Source: Pseudomonadota bacterium
Lineage (GTDB): Bacteria > Myxococcota_A > Polyangia > Polyangiales > Polyangiaceae
Reading direction: 5' to 3'
Assembly (NCBI GenBank): GCA_023423895.1
Contig: JAFAER010000018.1
Span: forward strand, 62,001 to 126,000
DNA: 64,000 bases
Shown piece after piece: positions 7,666 to 18,145 of the stretch (the stretch's first letter is position 1; each line of letters starts with the position of its first letter). Made by a program: the position numbers and the translations under genes. The notes beneath the pieces are model-generated. The model saw nothing but the letters and a program-made list of their open reading frames with translations. It was not told the origin of the DNA and did not search any database.

Positions 7666-9714
7666 TCAGAGGAAGGTGGCGTACCCGCCAGTGAGGACGA
7701 TGCCGACGGTCATCGCCCACGGCTGGCCGATCCCCGGCTGAACGGCGCTCGTATCGGCAGCGCCGAGGTAGAGCCGGAGCTCCGGTGACGCTGCGTAGAG
7801 CGGATAGGAGCCACCGCCACGGGAGAGCGCAAATGCGGCGGCTTCGAGCTCGATCCCGAAGAACTTCGGTGCGCCGATGACGACCTCGTGGACGCGTGCG
7901 CCGCTCAAGAAGACGAGCTGCCCCGCCCTGTGCGCTCGCGCGAGATCGAGCGGAAGGCGATACGACCAGATCAGCTCGTAGAGGACCGGCCAGCGCAGCT
8001 CCTGGTGGAAGAAGGTGACTTGCGGATGACCGCCTGCGTGACCGAAGGCGTCGTACTGGAGCGCCGCGGTGACGCCGATGTTCGCCTCGGCGAGCGGACG
8101 GTTCACGCGGCCTGGCAGATAGGTGCCCCAGCGATACGCGAGGCCCGCCGAGACGCCGATGCCTGGCATGTAGAACTGCACCGGATCGCTGAACGGGATC
8201 GCGATGCCGAGGCTCATCGACGCCAGGAGCTGCGCGGCGAACCCCAGATCCTCCTTCGACTCACCACGGAGCGTCGTCACCTCGGCCTGTGGCGCCGGCC
8301 ATTCGGCCAGGAGCGGACGGATCAGGCTCGTCCCCGGTGTTCCGAGCGCGAGCGCCCGCGGATCGTCGCACGCGGCTTCATCGTCATCGATGAGCGACGC
8401 CGCGACGCGGTCGCGCGGGACACACGGATCGAGCGCATGGACGAAGATCGAGCGATCGAAGAGCGCGCGCTGGTGCTTCTCTCCGACGACGACCTCGGGG
8501 GTTGGCGTCGCTCGCCGGAGCGTCGCGATCGCCTCCGCGACGCCGTGAATCAAGCGGCGCGCCCGCTCCGCGCTCGCTCGCATGCGCTGCCGCTCGTTCG
8601 AGCGTACCGTCCACCACGGCGTCGGCTCCGCGAGCTGACCGACGGCGAGCGCTTGTCCCTCTCCGGCCCCGTCGACGATAGCGGTCGCGCGCGCCGCGTC
8701 GATCGCGAGCGCGAACTGGAGCTGCACCTTCGCGACGGCGCGCGAGACGTGCAGGCGGTCGGAGGCGTCCGCCGAGGCGCTGAGATGGCCGTCTCCGCTC
8801 GTGACCCAGCACGGGACGAGCCCGGACATCTCGAGCGTCCCGACACCGAGCGCGGAACATGGCTCGACGTTCATCGCACGCGCGACCTCGAGACCACGCG
8901 CGTCGTAGTAGTCGTGGCGCCGGCGCTGCGACTCGTTGCTGACGTCCCAGCTCGTACCGATCAGGTGACCGGCGGCGAACGCATCTTGGATGAAGTGGAG
9001 CGCGAAGCCGTGCTCGAGCAAGGCCTCGCTCAGCTCTCCGCGGGCCGCGAGCTCGAGTGACCGCACGTGGTGCGTCAGGTACTGCCCGAGCGCGTTGTCG
9101 ATGTCCCCGGTTTCCGCCGCACGGAGGAGCGCGCCGAGCGATCGTGCAGGATCGGCGAAGTGGGCGCGCGTCTCCTGGGCCCGCCGCTCGTAGCCCGGGT
9201 CGACGAAGTAGAAGGCGACGTCGAGCGCATGAACGAAGCTCATTCGCTCGAGCGGCGTATTCGGCAGGCGGTCGAGTGACTCCTGGAATCGCTTCCACTC
9301 GTATGCGGCCGCCGAGACGATCTCGATGCCTTTCCTCGTCCGAAGAACGGTCCGGAGCTCTCGCGCGCTGCTCGAGTGGTCACCGGCGAGCGCGGCGGTC
9401 GCGGCGTAGGGCACGCAGTAGACGCTCGAAGGGACGCGGATCATCTTGGTCGTGAGCGGCTTTACCGTTGCGATCTTCTCGAACGGAACGTCGAGCGCCT
9501 CGCACAGACCCAGCCCCTCCCGGTTCGCCGTGACGATCGCGCCGCGGATGATCTCGCGGAGCTCGGGCGGCAGCTGCATCAGCCCTTCGTGGGCGAGCAC
9601 CGTGTGCTCCGGGAAGTACCAGGCCTTCGCCTCCGGCGCGGCCGCGACGAGCGCCGCGAGGACGCCCGCGCCGAGGGAAGCACGGAGGCGCTTGTTCGAA
9701 CGTCGGCTCACCAT
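7666..9714 (-). CDS. zinc phospholipase C-like protein with barrel-like C-terminal region
   Basis: The ATG at 9714 gives a clean signal peptide ending AKA|WYFPEH, so Trp32 would become mature residue 1. In Bacillus-type phospholipase C the N-terminal Trp is itself a zinc ligand. His240, Asp244 and His250 (HFIQDAFAAGH) reproduce the H-x3-D-x5-H spacing of PLC H118/D122/H128, and His267/Asp271 (HDYYD) sit where H142/E146 are expected. About residues 40-430 are helical as in PLC/S1-P1 nucleases. The last 230 residues switch to Gly/aromatic alternating strands and end GGYATFL, like an outer-membrane barrel. I infer a secreted or outer-membrane phosphoesterase; the substrate is unknown. Confidence 0.65.
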   Translation of the reverse strand: MVSRRSNKRLRASLGAGVLAALVAAAPEAKAWYFPEHTVLAHEGLMQLPPELREIIRGAIVTANREGLGLCEALDVPFEKIATVKPLTTKMIRVPSSVYCVPYAATAALAGDHSSSARELRTVLRTRKGIEIVSAAAYEWKRFQESLDRLPNTPLERMSFVHALDVAFYFVDPGYERRAQETRAHFADPARSLGALLRAAETGDIDNALGQYLTHHVRSLELAARGELSEALLEHGFALHFIQDAFAAGHLIGTSWDVSNESQRRRHDYYDARGLEVARAMNVEPCSALGVGTLEMSGLVPCWVTSGDGHLSASADASDRLHVSRAVAKVQLQFALAIDAARATAIVDGAGEGQALAVGQLAEPTPWWTVRSNERQRMRASAERARRLIHGVAEAIATLRRATPTPEVVVGEKHQRALFDRSIFVHALDPCVPRDRVAASLIDDDEAACDDPRALALGTPGTSLIRPLLAEWPAPQAEVTTLRGESKEDLGFAAQLLASMSLGIAIPFSDPVQFYMPGIGVSAGLAYRWGTYLPGRVNRPLAEANIGVTAALQYDAFGHAGGHPQVTFFHQELRWPVLYELIWSYRLPLDLARAHRAGQLVFLSGARVHEVVIGAPKFFGIELEAAAFALSRGGGSYPLYAASPELRLYLGAADTSAVQPGIGQPWAMTVGIVLTGGYATFL

Positions 9715-9751
9715 ACGTCCGTCGTCGTCGTCCCTGCCGTCACGACGCGAC

Positions 9752-10306
9752 TCATCCCGCTTTGCGACGGAAGTGGTGCGCTTGCACGCCGGACTTGAAC
9801 CGCTGCGTCGACAGGAGCTCGAGCTGCCGCGCACTCGACAGGCCATGAAACAACGTCGGCCCGCGGCCACTGATGATGGGATGAATGACGATGCGGTACT
9901 CGTCGATGAGCCCGAGCTCCTCGAGCGCAGCCGCGAGCTTGGGCGCTCCCACGAGGACACCCCGCTCGGTCTTCGCTTTCAGCGCCGAGATCGCCTCGCG
10001 AAGGTCACCCTCTACCCTGATCGTGTTCTGCCAGGGAAAGTCGCTTCGCGAGCCCGACACGACGTACTTCGTCTTCGCCTCGAGCTTCTGTGCCCACTCG
10101 CGCATCGCGCGTGGCGCCTTTTCGTCGCGTGCCACCGCGGGCCAGGCTGCCTCCATCAGCTCGTAGGTGTTGCGCCCGAAGAGCATCGCCCCGCTCTGAT
10201 CCATGAGCTGGGTCCAGTAGTCGTGCAGCTCGTCGTCGGCGATGCCCTGGGTGTGATCGATGCACCCGTCCAAAGTCACGTTGAGACCGAAGGTGAGGAG
10301 ACCCAT
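9752..10306 (-). CDS. dihydrofolate reductase family / RibD C-terminal domain protein
   Basis: The protein has 184 residues and starts MGLLTFGLNVTLDGCIDHT, the typical first strand (xxxSLDG) of the RibD C-terminal/DHFR-like family. Other family marks follow: D.YWTQLMDQSGAMLFGRNTYE, the YVVSGSR strand, GVLVGAPKLAAALEELGLIDEY and IHPIISGRGPTLF. The ATG at 10306 is chosen because the 76 residues upstream are low-complexity. Such stand-alone proteins are predicted NADPH-dependent reductases of unknown substrate. It lies downstream of the lipoprotein at 10565 after a 258-bp gap, so it is probably a separate transcript. Confidence 0.85.
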   Translation of the reverse strand: MGLLTFGLNVTLDGCIDHTQGIADDELHDYWTQLMDQSGAMLFGRNTYELMEAAWPAVARDEKAPRAMREWAQKLEAKTKYVVSGSRSDFPWQNTIRVEGDLREAISALKAKTERGVLVGAPKLAAALEELGLIDEYRIVIHPIISGRGPTLFHGLSSARQLELLSTQRFKSGVQAHHFRRKAG

Positions 10307-10564
10307 GGCGCGGGATTCTACGAAAGGTGCGCCCCGCGTGCACCTGCCCGAGCGATCGAGAGCGTAGGAAGTCCCGGCGACCGTGTCGTCCTTGTCGAGC
10401 GCCGGAAGCCAAGCCGTTGGCATCGTCGTCGGAGCGACCTTGCTCGTCGGCGGCAGCGCAGCTCGGGCTTGTCCTCCGGCGCGCGTCACGGGCGTTTCAG
10501 GCGTCGTCGGAGTGTTCGAGGTCGCGCCCAGCACCCACGACTCACTCCAGCCGCGACCGAGAGA

Positions 10565-11398
10565 TCAGTCTCCGCACGTTCCCGGCGCGCGCACGACGAA
10601 GTCGTCGAAGGTCATGGTGACGGGCGCGTTGGTGGCGCGGCTCGAGAGATAGGCCTTGAGGGCTGGCGCACCGGGAACCTGTAGCTCCGGGGTCGCGTCG
10701 GTGGCCTCGACCGTCCAGGCAGCGGGCTCGCTGACACCGTCCTGCCAGATCTTGCCGCTGATCCTCGTCGGGTTTGTCCCTTGGTAGCGCGCCCTGATGC
10801 GCAGGCGCATGCCCGGCGCGTACTCGATGCCGAAGACGTCGCCGGAGAGCTCGATCGTCGACTCGACCCCTTGCACGTACCGGGTGATCCCGAGCTGCAC
10901 GGTGTTCCTCTCCGTGATCCAGAGCCCGACCCAGTAGCTGCCGTCAGGGCCCATCCGCCCGTAGACGTAGGCGAAGATGCCGCTCGTGCCCGCGTCGGTG
11001 GGCGCGCACGGCTTGTCGCTCGCGACGACGACGGTCTCGTCGATGTCGAGGACCGAGACCTGATCGAGGACCGCTTCGCTGCCGGCTCCCGCGCTCATGA
11101 CGACGCGGGCCTGGCCGTCGGAGACCGAGGCGTTCGCCTTGTCCGTGACCTTCCAGGTTCCTCCGATGTCCGCCGGGCCGAAGCCGCCGGTGCCGTCGCG
11201 GGAGAAGGAGTCGGCGGCGATCGGCGGCGGACATGCGTCGCCCTGCGCTGATGCGTCTGCGTCTGCGGCCGCGGCCGATCCGTCGGGGCCATCCTCGCAC
11301 GAGGCTGACCCCGGCTCGCAAGGCAGGAATCCGTAGGCGGGGAACTGGCAACCGAGCGCGCATCCCAGCAGCGCCCCGACGAGCGTGGACCGTCGCAT
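10565..11398 (-). CDS. lipoprotein with lectin-like (concanavalin A-type) domain
   Basis: The ATG at 11398 follows an AGGAG site and gives MRRSTLVGALLGCALGC, a lipoprotein signal with Cys at the lipobox. An acidic Ala/Asp linker follows. From about residue 65 there is a single beta-sandwich domain opening DSFSRDGTGGFGPADIGGTW, the recurrent GxG.ADxGG.W start of secreted jelly-roll domains, closing with TMTFDDFVVRA. Such domains usually bind carbohydrate. It is the third gene of a leftward group with two GH16 proteins (57-bp gap to the one upstream), suggesting a role in polysaccharide binding. That role is inference. Confidence 0.7.
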   Translation of the reverse strand: MRRSTLVGALLGCALGCQFPAYGFLPCEPGSASCEDGPDGSAAAADADASAQGDACPPPIAADSFSRDGTGGFGPADIGGTWKVTDKANASVSDGQARVVMSAGAGSEAVLDQVSVLDIDETVVVASDKPCAPTDAGTSGIFAYVYGRMGPDGSYWVGLWITERNTVQLGITRYVQGVESTIELSGDVFGIEYAPGMRLRIRARYQGTNPTRISGKIWQDGVSEPAAWTVEATDATPELQVPGAPALKAYLSSRATNAPVTMTFDDFVVRAPGTCGD

Positions 11399-11455
11399 CT
11401 CCTTGCCTCCGAGCGTACCAGACGAAGACGTCACGCCGATGCCATGGCGCGGCGC

Positions 11456-13138
11456 TCAGTAGCCGAGGTCGTAGACCCGTACGTAGTCGACCTCGAATAC
11501 CGCCGGCAGCGTCGCGAAGAAGAGGTCGGACTTGCTGCAGTTCGCTCCGTTACCGCCGGGGGGCGCCGCCTGCGTGCGCGAGCAGCGGTCGACGATCGGC
11601 AGGTAGCCGAGCTGCTGGTCGGGTTGGCCTACCCACTTGCCGCCGACGGCCATGTTCACGCACACGTCCCACGAGAGTCGGGGATTCGACGCGTCGATCT
11701 TCGCTCCGGTCGCCCGGTCTATCATGTGCAGATCACGGATCGTCTGCACGTCGGTGAGCTTGTAGTAGCCGGACTGCTGTCCGTCGAGGTGGGCCGTGAA
11801 CTCGATCGGATCTTCGAGCGGGTTCTGCTTCTCGCCCGCCGGCCTGATGACGACGTCCCACGTGTGGAAGCCCCCGGTCCCGGCGACGGGCGCCTCGAAG
11901 TCACGCGACTGCTGGGTCGCGTTGACCCCGATCGTGTTGGGGAAGTGGAGCGAGAACTTGGTCTGGCCCGGTCGGTAGTTGAAGAAGTACTCCATGATGT
12001 CGACCTCGCCCCAGGAAGCGCCGCCGTCCTTGCGCCGCAGCCAGAATGCGGGGAGAAGCCCCTGCCCGTGGGGGAGGCGCGCTCGGATCTCGAAGCGCGA
12101 GAAGAGCGGGAAGAACCGCTTCGGGCTCGCGTCGCGCGTCGAGAACATCCCGGAGGTGAATGGTCTCGACCCCGCCGGGTGACCCGTTCTCGGCGCGGCT
12201 CGGTTGATGCCGTCGCTGCTGACGAAGGACATGGCCGGCGCCTGGGCCGTGCTGCCCGTGTACGTCTGCGCCTTCGCGGTGATCTTGACCGCCCCGTTCG
12301 ACACCGTGACGTTCTCTGGCCGGTACCATTGTGACTCCGTGTTTCCGGCCGAGAACGGGAGCGTCTGTACGCCCCAGCGGTCGGCCGTGATGGGGGAGTC
12401 GAACTCGTCCGCCCAGTAGAGCGTCTCCGTTCGGAGCCTCGCCGACAGGGACGCGTCGAGGCGGACGTCGATGCCGTCGAGGCGGTTGTTGTGAATCTCG
12501 ATCGCGAGCACGTTGGTGCCCGCGCGCAGCGCCGCCACAGGTACGGCCGCCGTGACGAAGGCCGCTTCGTCCGCGCCGGCGATCGATCCGACGGCCAGTG
12601 TCCGGTAACCGATCGTTCCTGTCGGCATCCCGATTCGGAAGACCTCGGTGCCGTTCAGGTAGACGACGGCGCCGTCGTCTCGCTGCAGCTCGAGACGGAG
12701 CTCGGTCACCGCTCGGGGATCGGCGACGTTGAACGAGCGTCGGAAGTAGGTCGTCACGAATCTGTTGTTCGGGTTCGCTCCGTATCCGACGACGGTCTTC
12801 TCGTCGCCGTTGCCATAGCCGAGGGGCGCGGCTCCCGACTTCCAGGACGAGTCGACGAAGCCCGTAGCTCGCCAGGCCGTTCCTTGGTCGCTTCCGTTGT
12901 CGAGGTACCTCCAGGTCGCTCCGCGCGGCACCAGCAGCGCCGGCAGCGCCGCGGCGGCTTGCGCATTGGCTGGAGCGGCCACCAACGTCTCGGAGAGGCC
13001 GTCGTCGGGTGCGGTCGCTTCGCTCAGGCCGCTGCCTTCTTCGGCGTGCATGGTGAGGTCGTCCGATGACGCGTCACACGAGGCTACGGCGACGATGGCT
13101 CCGAACAATCGAAGGGCGGAGGTGAGTCGAGTCTTCAT
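11456..13138 (-). CDS. GH16 family glycoside hydrolase lipoprotein
   Basis: A 560-residue lipoprotein (AIVAVASC lipobox). Residues 70-230 form a sugar-binding-like beta-sandwich (GATWRYLDNGSD, DDGAVVYLNGTEVFR, GTNVLAIEIHN), a module often placed before secreted hydrolases. Residues 240-560 are a GH16 catalytic domain: LYWADEFDSP at the start, catalytic motif WGEVDIMEYF (E-x-D-x-x-E, nucleophile and acid/base Glu), and DVCVNMAVGGKWVG near the end. GH16 enzymes cleave beta-1,3/1,4 glucans or galactans by a retaining mechanism; which one cannot be told. Only 14 bp separate it from the upstream GH16 gene, so the two are likely co-transcribed. Confidence 0.88.
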   Translation of the reverse strand: MKTRLTSALRLFGAIVAVASCDASSDDLTMHAEEGSGLSEATAPDDGLSETLVAAPANAQAAAALPALLVPRGATWRYLDNGSDQGTAWRATGFVDSSWKSGAAPLGYGNGDEKTVVGYGANPNNRFVTTYFRRSFNVADPRAVTELRLELQRDDGAVVYLNGTEVFRIGMPTGTIGYRTLAVGSIAGADEAAFVTAAVPVAALRAGTNVLAIEIHNNRLDGIDVRLDASLSARLRTETLYWADEFDSPITADRWGVQTLPFSAGNTESQWYRPENVTVSNGAVKITAKAQTYTGSTAQAPAMSFVSSDGINRAAPRTGHPAGSRPFTSGMFSTRDASPKRFFPLFSRFEIRARLPHGQGLLPAFWLRRKDGGASWGEVDIMEYFFNYRPGQTKFSLHFPNTIGVNATQQSRDFEAPVAGTGGFHTWDVVIRPAGEKQNPLEDPIEFTAHLDGQQSGYYKLTDVQTIRDLHMIDRATGAKIDASNPRLSWDVCVNMAVGGKWVGQPDQQLGYLPIVDRCSRTQAAPPGGNGANCSKSDLFFATLPAVFEVDYVRVYDLGY

Positions 13139-13152
13139 GGATCAAACCTCGG

Positions 13153-15039
13153 CTACTGCTTCATCGCCCAGATGCGGACGTAGTCGATCTGGAAGTCCGT
13201 GTCCGACGTCCAGTCCTTGTGATTGGGGTCGGGCAGTCCGTAATAGAGCTCGCTCGGTCCTACGTGCAGGTTGATGCGCACGTGGAGCGGCGTCTGGAAC
13301 GACGGGCCCCAGATCTCCGGCTTCTGTGCCGGCGTGGTCTCCACCGCGAGCTTACCGTCGTAGTAGACAGCGAAGCGGCTCGGGGTGAACTCGAGCGCCC
13401 ACGTGTGGAACCTGGCCGCCACGTGCTCGGTCGCCCCGACGAGCGGCTCCAGCGTCCATGCATTCTTGACGTTGCCCGTCCCCGAAGTCTGGGTGTGGAC
13501 GGTCGTGGTGGACGTGCCGATGCGCTGGTAGCTGAACGGATTCGGGCCCGAGCCCCACGCCTCCATGATGTCGATCTCGCCGGAGTTCGAGTTCCGGAGC
13601 CAGAACGCGGGGAGGGTGCCCTGGCTGATGCCGGCCATGGTGGGGACCTTCGCGCGGATCTCCCAGCGGCCATAGCGCTGGGCGTAGGTCACGTCGCCTG
13701 CTCGGAGCGCGCGCATGTCCATGTAGCCGGTCTTCATCCAGCGCTGCGCCGGGCCAGTGGAAGCGATGACCGGCTCGTCCAGCCAGTCGGCCCGGATGTG
13801 CGCGATGCCGTTCTGGTCGACCGTGATCTGGCCGGGATCCACGACCGTCGCATCGTTCAGGAGCCCGAGCTCGGAGCGCGGCCGGACGTTCCAGATCGCT
13901 GGATTGATGGCGGGCTTGCCCGACGCGTCGCGGTAGTCGAACTCGTCGCGGAGGATGGGGAGGCCCCAACCCGGCAGGTCCGCAGGGTCCACCGGCGGCG
14001 GCGGCGGCGGCGGCGGTGCGAGGGGCCCTGGGAAGAGGCGTGAGGTCGGAATGATCTGCTTCGCGATGCTGGCGCTCGACCACGAGAGGGCGAGGACGGC
14101 GCTGCCGGTCCGCTCGTAGTATTCGAGCTTCACGTCATGGCGGCCCGCGGTGAGCGAGATGGTGCCGCGGTCCTCGCGCGAGCCGTGGTCGGTGAAGGCG
14201 TCGATGACCTTCGTGCCGTCGATGAAGAGGCGCACGCCGTCGTCGGACTGCGTATAGAAGGTGTAGCTGCCGGCGGCAGGGGCATCGACCTGACCGGTCC
14301 ATCGCGCCGAGAACGTGTCGGCAGCGATGCCTGGTGCCGGGGAGCCGGAGCCCCAGTCGAAGCTGACGGTTGGATCCGTGCGCGTGACCGCGGTGCCCGT
14401 GAAGTCGACGTTGTCGAAGTAGGTGGCGCTGAGGCCGGTGCCGATCGCGGCGTCGGTCGTGACGACGAGCTCGGGTCGGTTCGACGGCGCCTCCCGGCTG
14501 TTGCAGATCATCGAGTCGGTCGACGTGGGGACGAGGACGAACGACGCCTTCTGTCCGGCCTTGACGGCGGCGGTGACGTCGGCCTCGAACCACTTCCCCC
14601 AGCCGATCGCGGCCCGCGCGGAGAGGGCCGACCCCTGGGGAGCCGGACGGTTGTCCCAGCGCAGCGTCGACTCGCTCCACGCGCTCGAGGTGCTGAAGAC
14701 CTCGGGCCCCTGGACGGACTCGTTGACGACGTAGCAGCGCAGCTTGGCGCTGAGGACCGGCCCGGTGACGCCAGCGAGGTCGAAGCGCAGGTAGGCGTGT
14801 CGTGCGGGATCGCGATCGGATCCGAGCTCGACGGAGGAGCCGAAAGACGTGGTGGGCCGCGCCTGCTGCACCTCGGCGTCGGCCTCTGCTGGGATGTTGC
14901 GCGTCACCGCGTTCACCGCGGAGGCCGCGGACACGTACGTCTCCTCGCCGTCATCGTCGCCCGGGAGGGCAGCGCACCCCGCGAGGAGCAACATGCCTGC
15001 GAGCGGGCGAACGAACGTGGTCGACGGGCGAAGTCTCAT
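13153..15039 (-). CDS. modular GH16 glycoside hydrolase with DNRLRE and PA14 domains
   Basis: A 628-residue lipoprotein (LLAGCAALPG). Domain order: a DNRLRE-type module at about 45-195 (DAEVQQARPTTSFGSS, AYLRFDLAGV, STLRWDNRPAPQG); a PA14 module at about 200-340 (LSATYFDNVDFTG, FYTQSDDGVRLFIDGTKVI); a polyproline linker near 345; and a GH16 catalytic domain at about 360-628 with SGEIDIMEAWG (E-x-D-x-x-E) and closing FQIDYVRIWAM. PA14 and DNRLRE modules typically bind glycans or support cell-surface attachment. It heads the leftward GH16 group and is divergent from an FHA-sigma54 activator 170 bp away, which may control it. Confidence 0.88.
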   Translation of the reverse strand: MRLRPSTTFVRPLAGMLLLAGCAALPGDDDGEETYVSAASAVNAVTRNIPAEADAEVQQARPTTSFGSSVELGSDRDPARHAYLRFDLAGVTGPVLSAKLRCYVVNESVQGPEVFSTSSAWSESTLRWDNRPAPQGSALSARAAIGWGKWFEADVTAAVKAGQKASFVLVPTSTDSMICNSREAPSNRPELVVTTDAAIGTGLSATYFDNVDFTGTAVTRTDPTVSFDWGSGSPAPGIAADTFSARWTGQVDAPAAGSYTFYTQSDDGVRLFIDGTKVIDAFTDHGSREDRGTISLTAGRHDVKLEYYERTGSAVLALSWSSASIAKQIIPTSRLFPGPLAPPPPPPPPVDPADLPGWGLPILRDEFDYRDASGKPAINPAIWNVRPRSELGLLNDATVVDPGQITVDQNGIAHIRADWLDEPVIASTGPAQRWMKTGYMDMRALRAGDVTYAQRYGRWEIRAKVPTMAGISQGTLPAFWLRNSNSGEIDIMEAWGSGPNPFSYQRIGTSTTTVHTQTSGTGNVKNAWTLEPLVGATEHVAARFHTWALEFTPSRFAVYYDGKLAVETTPAQKPEIWGPSFQTPLHVRINLHVGPSELYYGLPDPNHKDWTSDTDFQIDYVRIWAMKQ

Positions 15040-15159
15040 CGGCGATCTCCGGGGTGGGAACGAGTGGACGAGTGAACGAACGGACGAGGAGCAGTTCCCG
15101 GGCCAGCGCCGACAATGCAGAAACCACGCGTCGCCGTTGCGCTATTCTCGACCGGGCGA

Positions 15160-15192
15160 GCAGGTTGCCCAGTCATCTGCGCAAGTTGCCCA
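15160..15192. promoter_or_regulatory. tandem 12-mer GCARGTTGCCCA, possible operator
   Basis: GCAGGTTGCCCA starts at 15160 and GCAAGTTGCCCA at 15181. They differ at one base and are 21 bp apart, two helical turns, so both face the same side of the DNA. They lie between the divergent GH16 gene and the sigma54-activator gene. I infer an activator or repressor site; no -24/-12 sigma54 promoter could be matched beside it. Confidence 0.4.
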
Positions 15193-15209
15193 ACGGTCCG
15201 GACACCAAC

Positions 15210-16664
<1,455 letters not shown>

Positions 16665-16688
16665 ATCTCCCAAGGTAACGTCGACGTC

Positions 16689-18092
16689 GTGGTCCACATC
16701 GCGTTTCGAGCGGGGCAGCTGGTCGGGGAGAGGTACCGCCTCCACCGTCTGCTCGGCTTCGGGGCGATGGGGTCGGTGTGGAGCGCCTCCGAGATCGAGT
16801 CGGGGGCATGGTTCGCGCTCAAGTTCATGCATCCGGAGGTCGAGCAGGACCCGAAGCTCCTGCGGCGGTTCTTCCAGGAGGCGAGCATCGCGGGCGCTCT
16901 CGCGCACTCGAGCATCGTCAAGGTGTTCGGGCTCGGGCCTGCGCCGGCTCACGAGATGTTGCCGCCCTCGTCGCGCGCTCCGTCCAGGAGCGCACGCGAC
17001 GTTCCCTTCCTCGTCATGGAGCTTCTGCGCGGGGAGCCGCTCGAGTCGGTCCTCGGCCGCGTCGGCACGCTCGATGTCGGCGTCGCCCTCCGCCTCGTGC
17101 GCGAGATCGCGTCGGCGCTCGAGCTCGCGCACCGTGCGGGCGTCCTTCATCGCGACCTGAAGCCAGCGAACCTCTTCTTGCATCGGAACGACGACGGGCG
17201 CGTCGTGCCGAAGATCCTCGACTTCGGCGTCGCCAAGCTGATGGACGTCGATGCGCCTTCGGTGACCACCACGGTGGGCTCCGTCATCGGATCGCCGGGC
17301 TACATGAGCCCGGAGCAGATCCGCGGGGATCGCTCCATCGACGGGCGGTCCGATCTCTGGTCGCTCGGCGTGATCCTCTATCGTTGCATCTGCGGGCGAG
17401 CTCCCTTTCGCGCTCAGGATCGTGAAGGTCTGGTGCAGGCGATCGTGCTCGAGCCCCACCCTCGAGCGACCGGCGATCTGTCGCCGGTCGTCCACGGCAT
17501 CATCGATCGGTGCCTCGCGAAGTCGGCGGAGGAGCGCTTCCCGACCGCCGCGGCGCTCGCCGACGCGATCGCGGCGGTGCTCGCGTCGGAGCATCCGTCC
17601 GTGGCCGAGATCGAGGTGGTGGACCACGACGCGTCGACCGATGCGCTCGAGGAGCCCGGTCCACGTCGCGTCGATCTCGAGGTCGAGACCGTCCTCGCGG
17701 GCGGAGACCGAGGAGCTCGGCGCGGCCTCGCGCTCGTCGAGGGGCGCCCTCCGCCCGAACCCGGCGAAGGGCGACGTCGCAGGCACATCGTTCTCGCGCT
17801 GCTCGTCGCGGGGCTCGTCGCTGTGGGCGGCACTGTGTGGGCCGTCCGCGCTCGGGAGCGTCCGAGCCCGCCGGCGTCGGTCGAGCCCGCCGCCGAGCAG
17901 CCCAGCGCCGCTCCCGCGCCTGCCGCGGAGAGCGCCGCCGCTGCGGAGAGCGCCGCCGACATCGCCGCGAGCGCAACTGCCTCCGCGGCTCCGACGCGTG
18001 ACGTTCGCCCGCCCCCGGCGAAGCCCCCGCGCGTGCGTGCCCGTCCGCCGAGCGCGCCGAGCACGGACCGCCTGCGGAGGCCCGACTTCTAG
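16689..18092 (+). CDS. serine/threonine protein kinase (PknB type)
   Basis: The protein has 467 residues with a GTG start. The kinase domain (about 15-290) has every key element: P-loop LGFGAMGSVW, lysine in FALKFM, catalytic LHRDLKPANLFLH, DFG in ILDFGVAKL, GSPGYMSPEQ in the activation segment, and SDLWSLGVILY. A juxtamembrane linker leads to one membrane span near residues 365-385 (IVLALLVAGLVAVGGTVWAV), then an Ala/Pro-rich extracytoplasmic tail. It follows the FHA-sigma54 gene by 24 bp, so the pair may form a phosphorylation-controlled switch in which the FHA domain docks the phosphorylated kinase. That link is inference. Confidence 0.95.
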   Translation: MVHIAFRAGQLVGERYRLHRLLGFGAMGSVWSASEIESGAWFALKFMHPEVEQDPKLLRRFFQEASIAGALAHSSIVKVFGLGPAPAHEMLPPSSRAPSRSARDVPFLVMELLRGEPLESVLGRVGTLDVGVALRLVREIASALELAHRAGVLHRDLKPANLFLHRNDDGRVVPKILDFGVAKLMDVDAPSVTTTVGSVIGSPGYMSPEQIRGDRSIDGRSDLWSLGVILYRCICGRAPFRAQDREGLVQAIVLEPHPRATGDLSPVVHGIIDRCLAKSAEERFPTAAALADAIAAVLASEHPSVAEIEVVDHDASTDALEEPGPRRVDLEVETVLAGGDRGARRGLALVEGRPPPEPGEGRRRRHIVLALLVAGLVAVGGTVWAVRARERPSPPASVEPAAEQPSAAPAPAAESAAAAESAADIAASATASAAPTRDVRPPPAKPPRVRARPPSAPSTDRLRRPDF

Positions 18093-18145
18093 TCCCGCGC
18101 GGGCATGGCCCATCTCGGCGACGGATGTGCTCTAGTCAATGCGAG

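Noticed and set aside
15040..15209. Search for a -24/-12 sigma54 promoter between the GH16 gene and the FHA-sigma54 activator
   Set aside because: No GG-N10-GC pair with adequate flanking match was found on either strand, so no promoter is claimed.
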